Source: Candidatus Binatia bacterium
GTDB lineage: Bacteria; Desulfobacterota_B; Binatia; UBA9968
Direction: 5' to 3'
Length of the DNA stretch: 7,688 bases
NCBI GenBank assembly: GCA_025922795.1
Contig: JAICHC010000115.1
Location: 1-7,688, forward strand
Part shown: positions 5,909-7,688 of the stretch, piece by piece
Numbering within the stretch: the stretch's first letter is position 1
Layout of the letters: each line of letters opens with the position of its first letter
Position numbers and translations under genes: made by a program
The notes under the pieces: model-generated
What the model saw: the letters and a program-made list of their open reading frames with translations, nothing else
What the model was told of the DNA's origin: nothing
Databases searched by the model: none

Positions 5909-6137
5909 ATTAAGGAGTTCATAAGTATCTAGACAACAGGGTTTGTTGGACACGAAGGGACGACTCGTTCCAAGCCCAGGCAAAGCGTCTGAGCGTCATC
6001 GGCCACCCGCCGAGCCACGCCTCGAGTGCTTAATTTTGGGCGTGGCTGCGAAAACGTCCTTTGAGTCCTGATGCCTGCGCTTTCCACGACTCGCCCTTCG
6101 TCCCAGTATGTCGACTAACTAACGAACTCCTTAGTAA
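5907..6137. repeat. Long imperfect palindromic element, MITE-like, between convergent genes
   Basis: This 231-base non-coding stretch fills the gap between the convergent hydrolase and MFS genes and ends three bases from the MFS stop. Its ends are inverted repeats: TTATTAAGGAGTTC (5907-5920) against GAACTCCTTAGTAA (6124-6137), 13 of 14 matching. Further inward, ACGAAGGG (5952-5959) pairs with CCCTTCGT (6094-6101), and 5961-5967 with 6087-6093 (one mismatch). AGGCA (5978-5982) pairs with TGCCT (6072-6076), and AGCCACGCC (6013-6021) with GGCGTGGCT (6039-6047) perfectly. All arms are nested around roughly 6022-6030, so the whole unit can fold into one long hairpin on either strand. It codes for nothing convincing. 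A non-autonomous mobile element or a bidirectional terminator/structured RNA are the options; the paired ends favour the former. No clear target-site duplication is seen. Confidence 0.6.
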
Positions 6138-6140
6138 CTT

Positions 6141-7307
6141 TTAGGTCGGCCGTCGTTTCAGGCCCGTCCAGGTGATCACCAAGACCACCGCCGAGATAAG
6201 CGCCATCGCCTGAAAGCCGTTTTGGTAGCCTAAATTTTCGATCAGAACACCGCACAAAAGCGGCCCGAACATCTGTCCCACCGAGGTCGATGCGCGCGAA
6301 AGGCCGAGACTCAAGCCTTTAGCCGCCGTCGGCGCCGCTTGCAGCGCAAAAGTTGTCGAACCGACATTGCTAAAACCAAAACCCAAGGTCATGATCATCA
6401 GCGGAATCAGCAGCGTGAGAAAGCCGGTCCCGTAAGTCAGCCAAATAAACATCGGGATACCGAGCGCGACGCCGACAAGGATCACTCTCGACGCTTGGAT
6501 TCGATCGGCCAATAAACCTCCGGTAAAACGTCCGGCTGTATCCGTCAGACGTGAAATCGATACCATCGTGCCGACGACTTCCAGACCGATGCCCCGTTTG
6601 TTGACGGCAAGAAACGGAAAGGCGACCCGGGTGACGCCGACAAGAAAAAAGAACGACTGGCAGACGGCAAGACAGGAAGCCAGAAAAGCAGGTTTGCGCA
6701 GCAGGTTCATGCTTTCCCGCCATAGCGTTGTCGATGAATCCATGTTGGTTAAATGGTAGCGATGCGCGCCGCCGAGCAGGACGAGCACAAGCGCGAGCAC
6801 TTCCGGCACCGCGTAAAGCAGAAAAAGCGCGCTCGGCCCCAACCATTTGCCGATGAAACCGCCCAGCAAGGGGCCCAGTGTGAAACCGATCCCCAATGCC
6901 GCAGCCATCTGACCCTGCACGCGTCCCTGGCGCTCCGGCGCCGACCGATCGAACCCGATCTTTCTTAACGACAATGCAAACATCGCTTCGGTCAAGCCGA
7001 AGATCAAAAACACGGCGAGAAACACCGGCATGATATCGCGAAAAATGTACCCGATCACACTTATCGCAAAGCCGATCGTGACCGCGGCAACCAACAAAGC
7101 ACCGGAGCTGAAGTAAGTGGCCATCAATCCCGAGAAAAGATCCGAGCAAACGCGCCCGGCGCCATTTGCGAGGAGGGGAATGCCGACCAAAGCGATCGAG
7201 TAGCCATGTTCCTTCATAAAAAACGGCGCCAGCATTGCGGCGCCGGAGGATCCGGCGGTTTGGCAGATCGCTGCCAAGCCAAAGAATGCTATGGGAGAAA
7301 CCTTCAT
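6141..7307 (-). CDS. Major facilitator superfamily transporter
   Basis: Product of 388 residues, normal for a compact 12-helix MFS carrier. Hydrophobic segments lie at about 4-27, 37-60, 68-88, 92-114, 131-154, 158-180, 207-231, 240-258, 274-292, 296-316, 333-356 and 364-382. The middle loop (181-206) is polar. The second half keeps an MFS motif A-like loop, GGLLADRIQASR (~263-274), preceded by RLTDTAGRF; the first-half counterpart GRVCSDLFSG is degenerate. Positively charged loops (RKIGFDRSAPERQGRVQGQ, 115-133) sit between helices 4 and 5. Substrate cannot be deduced; the sequence is closest in feel to drug/proton antiporter or metabolite carriers of the DHA1 or sugar-efflux type. The ATG at 7307 lies eight bases behind a TATAAT box and has no Shine-Dalgarno. 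It is convergent with the hydrolase and separated from it by two repeat structures. Confidence 0.88.
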   Translation of the reverse strand: MKVSPIAFFGLAAICQTAGSSGAAMLAPFFMKEHGYSIALVGIPLLANGAGRVCSDLFSGLMATYFSSGALLVAAVTIGFAISVIGYIFRDIMPVFLAVFLIFGLTEAMFALSLRKIGFDRSAPERQGRVQGQMAAALGIGFTLGPLLGGFIGKWLGPSALFLLYAVPEVLALVLVLLGGAHRYHLTNMDSSTTLWRESMNLLRKPAFLASCLAVCQSFFFLVGVTRVAFPFLAVNKRGIGLEVVGTMVSISRLTDTAGRFTGGLLADRIQASRVILVGVALGIPMFIWLTYGTGFLTLLIPLMIMTLGFGFSNVGSTTFALQAAPTAAKGLSLGLSRASTSVGQMFGPLLCGVLIENLGYQNGFQAMALISAVVLVITWTGLKRRPT

Positions 7308-7315
7308 GGCGCGCG

Positions 7316-7324
7316 ATTATAGCA
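7316..7324 (-). promoter_or_regulatory. Extended -10 promoter of the MFS gene, leaderless or nearly so
   Basis: On the minus strand TGCTATAAT (7316-7324) is a perfect extended -10 element (TG-N-TATAAT). Only CGCGCGCC separates it from the ATG at 7307. No good -35 is seen, as is normal for extended -10 promoters. The transcript should begin within one or two bases of the start codon. Confidence 0.55.
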
Positions 7325-7529
7325 GGTGGCGCGCGCTCGGCACATCACGGCGCCGAGATTTTTCGCTGTGGACAGGCCGGTTCGGGATTGATAAAACGAC
7401 ACCGTAAGCAGCGCGGCAGAGCCGGAATCGAAGCGAAACAAAGTTTACCACGAAGCGATTCATGAGCTTACGCTCGCCCACAGAGGATGAAAATGGCGGG
7501 ATTCCCCTTGGAACGGTTTTCCCGCAATT

Positions 7530-7608
7530 CGTCATTCCCGCGCACGCGGGAATCCAGATTTATCTCCGCCTCCAATTAGCCTGGATACCCGCTTTCGCGG
7601 GTATGACG
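7530..7608. repeat. REPIN-like pair of inverted ATTCCCGCG palindromes
   Basis: Two 28-base palindromic units face each other across a 23-base spacer. The left unit (7530-7557) begins CGTCATTCCCGCG and ends in GGGAATCCAG. The right unit (7581-7608) begins CTGGATACCCGC and ends in GCGGGTATGACG. Reverse-complemented, the right unit matches the left at 24 of 28 positions. Each unit also folds on itself (ATTCCCGCG/CGCGGGAAT; ATACCCGC/GCGGGTAT). The core resembles the widespread ATTCCC-N8-GGGAAT (dRS3-like) repeats of proteobacteria. Two REP units in inverted order are the form in which a RAYT transposase moves REPINs in other bacteria; no such gene is in this window. Confidence 0.75.
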
Positions 7609-7670
7609 GAAGCGGTCGCTTAGCCTATTCCGGTTCTTCATTGATAGGTCATCCACGTAGCGTTTTTTCA

Positions 7671-7678
7671 AAGGAGGT
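7671..7678 (+). promoter_or_regulatory. Shine-Dalgarno of a probable gene starting beyond the window
   Basis: AAGGAGGT is fully complementary to the 16S anti-Shine-Dalgarno. Ten bases remain to the window end without ATG, GTG or TTG, so a plus-strand gene probably starts at or right after 7689. The spacing would be slightly long. Confidence 0.4.
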
Positions 7679-7688
7679 CGCGAAGAGC

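Larger units (their letters stand above)
7308..7688. other. Non-coding region upstream of the MFS gene
   Basis: These 381 bases contain no reading frame that I would defend. They hold the MFS promoter at the left edge, the REPIN-like inverted pair at 7530-7608 with a possible decayed half copy just before it (GCGGGATTCCC at 7496-7506), and a Shine-Dalgarno at the right edge. I see nothing recognisable in 7325-7490. Confidence 0.6.

Noticed and set aside
7317..7535. 72-residue minus-strand frame ahead of the MFS gene.
   Set aside because: It includes the MFS promoter and part of a REP unit, has atypical composition, and shows no ribosome binding site.
7462..7623. A 53-residue plus-strand frame containing FVIPAHAGIQ and WIPAFAGMTE.
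   Set aside because: These peptides are the translation of the ATTCCCGCG repeat units, which often produce spurious gene calls. There is no Shine-Dalgarno and no protein-like composition.
1..7688. Search for CRISPR arrays, tRNA or rRNA genes, integrases and defence-type genes.
   Set aside because: No regularly spaced direct repeats, RNA gene signatures, transposase or nuclease motifs were found on either strand.

Overview
The window reads as ordinary, moderately GC-rich chromosome of a Gram-negative bacterium. Several minus-strand products carry Sec signal peptides, and one ends in an outer-membrane beta-barrel signature. The overall look (stand-alone 3-hydroxyanthranilate dioxygenase, CSHase-like isochorismatase-fold hydrolase, long palindromic repeats) would fit an uncultured soil or groundwater lineage of the Deltaproteobacteria/Binatia type. 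That placement is an impression, not something the sequence proves.

Left part, 164-4928, all on the minus strand. In transcription order: a 3-hydroxyanthranilate 3,4-dioxygenase (4410-4928), a ferritin-like di-iron protein of a family I do not recognise (3592-4368), a TPM-domain membrane protein (2729-3595, joined to the previous gene by an ATGA overlap), a DUF3015 periplasmic protein with its own sigma70-like promoter (2114-2626), a strong hairpin terminator or attenuator (2069-2105), and a large DUF4105 (Lnb-like) periplasmic domain fused to a predicted C-terminal beta-barrel (164-2068). The last three proteins are exported or membrane-bound and look like an envelope-maintenance set. The dioxygenase appears to be made from a leaderless mRNA.

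Middle, 4929-5835. A 115-base divergent promoter region separates the dioxygenase from a plus-strand cysteine hydrolase of the isochorismatase / N-carbamoylsarcosine amidase family (5044-5835) that has a clear Shine-Dalgarno.

Right part, 5836-7688. The gap between the convergent hydrolase and MFS transporter genes is filled by two inverted-repeat structures. One is a hairpin built from GTTCAAN heptamers (5841-5908). The other is a long imperfect palindrome with matching 14-base ends (5907-6137), MITE-like in form. The MFS transporter (6141-7307, minus) has an extended -10 promoter 8 bases ahead of its ATG. The remaining 380 bases hold no convincing gene but contain a 79-base REPIN-like pair of inverted ATTCCCGCG palindromes. 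The window ends with a perfect Shine-Dalgarno, probably belonging to a plus-strand gene that begins just outside.

The most noteworthy items are the Lnb-like/beta-barrel fusion and its puzzling start region, the palindromic element at 5907-6137, the REPIN-like pair with compensatory changes, and the two probable leaderless promoters.
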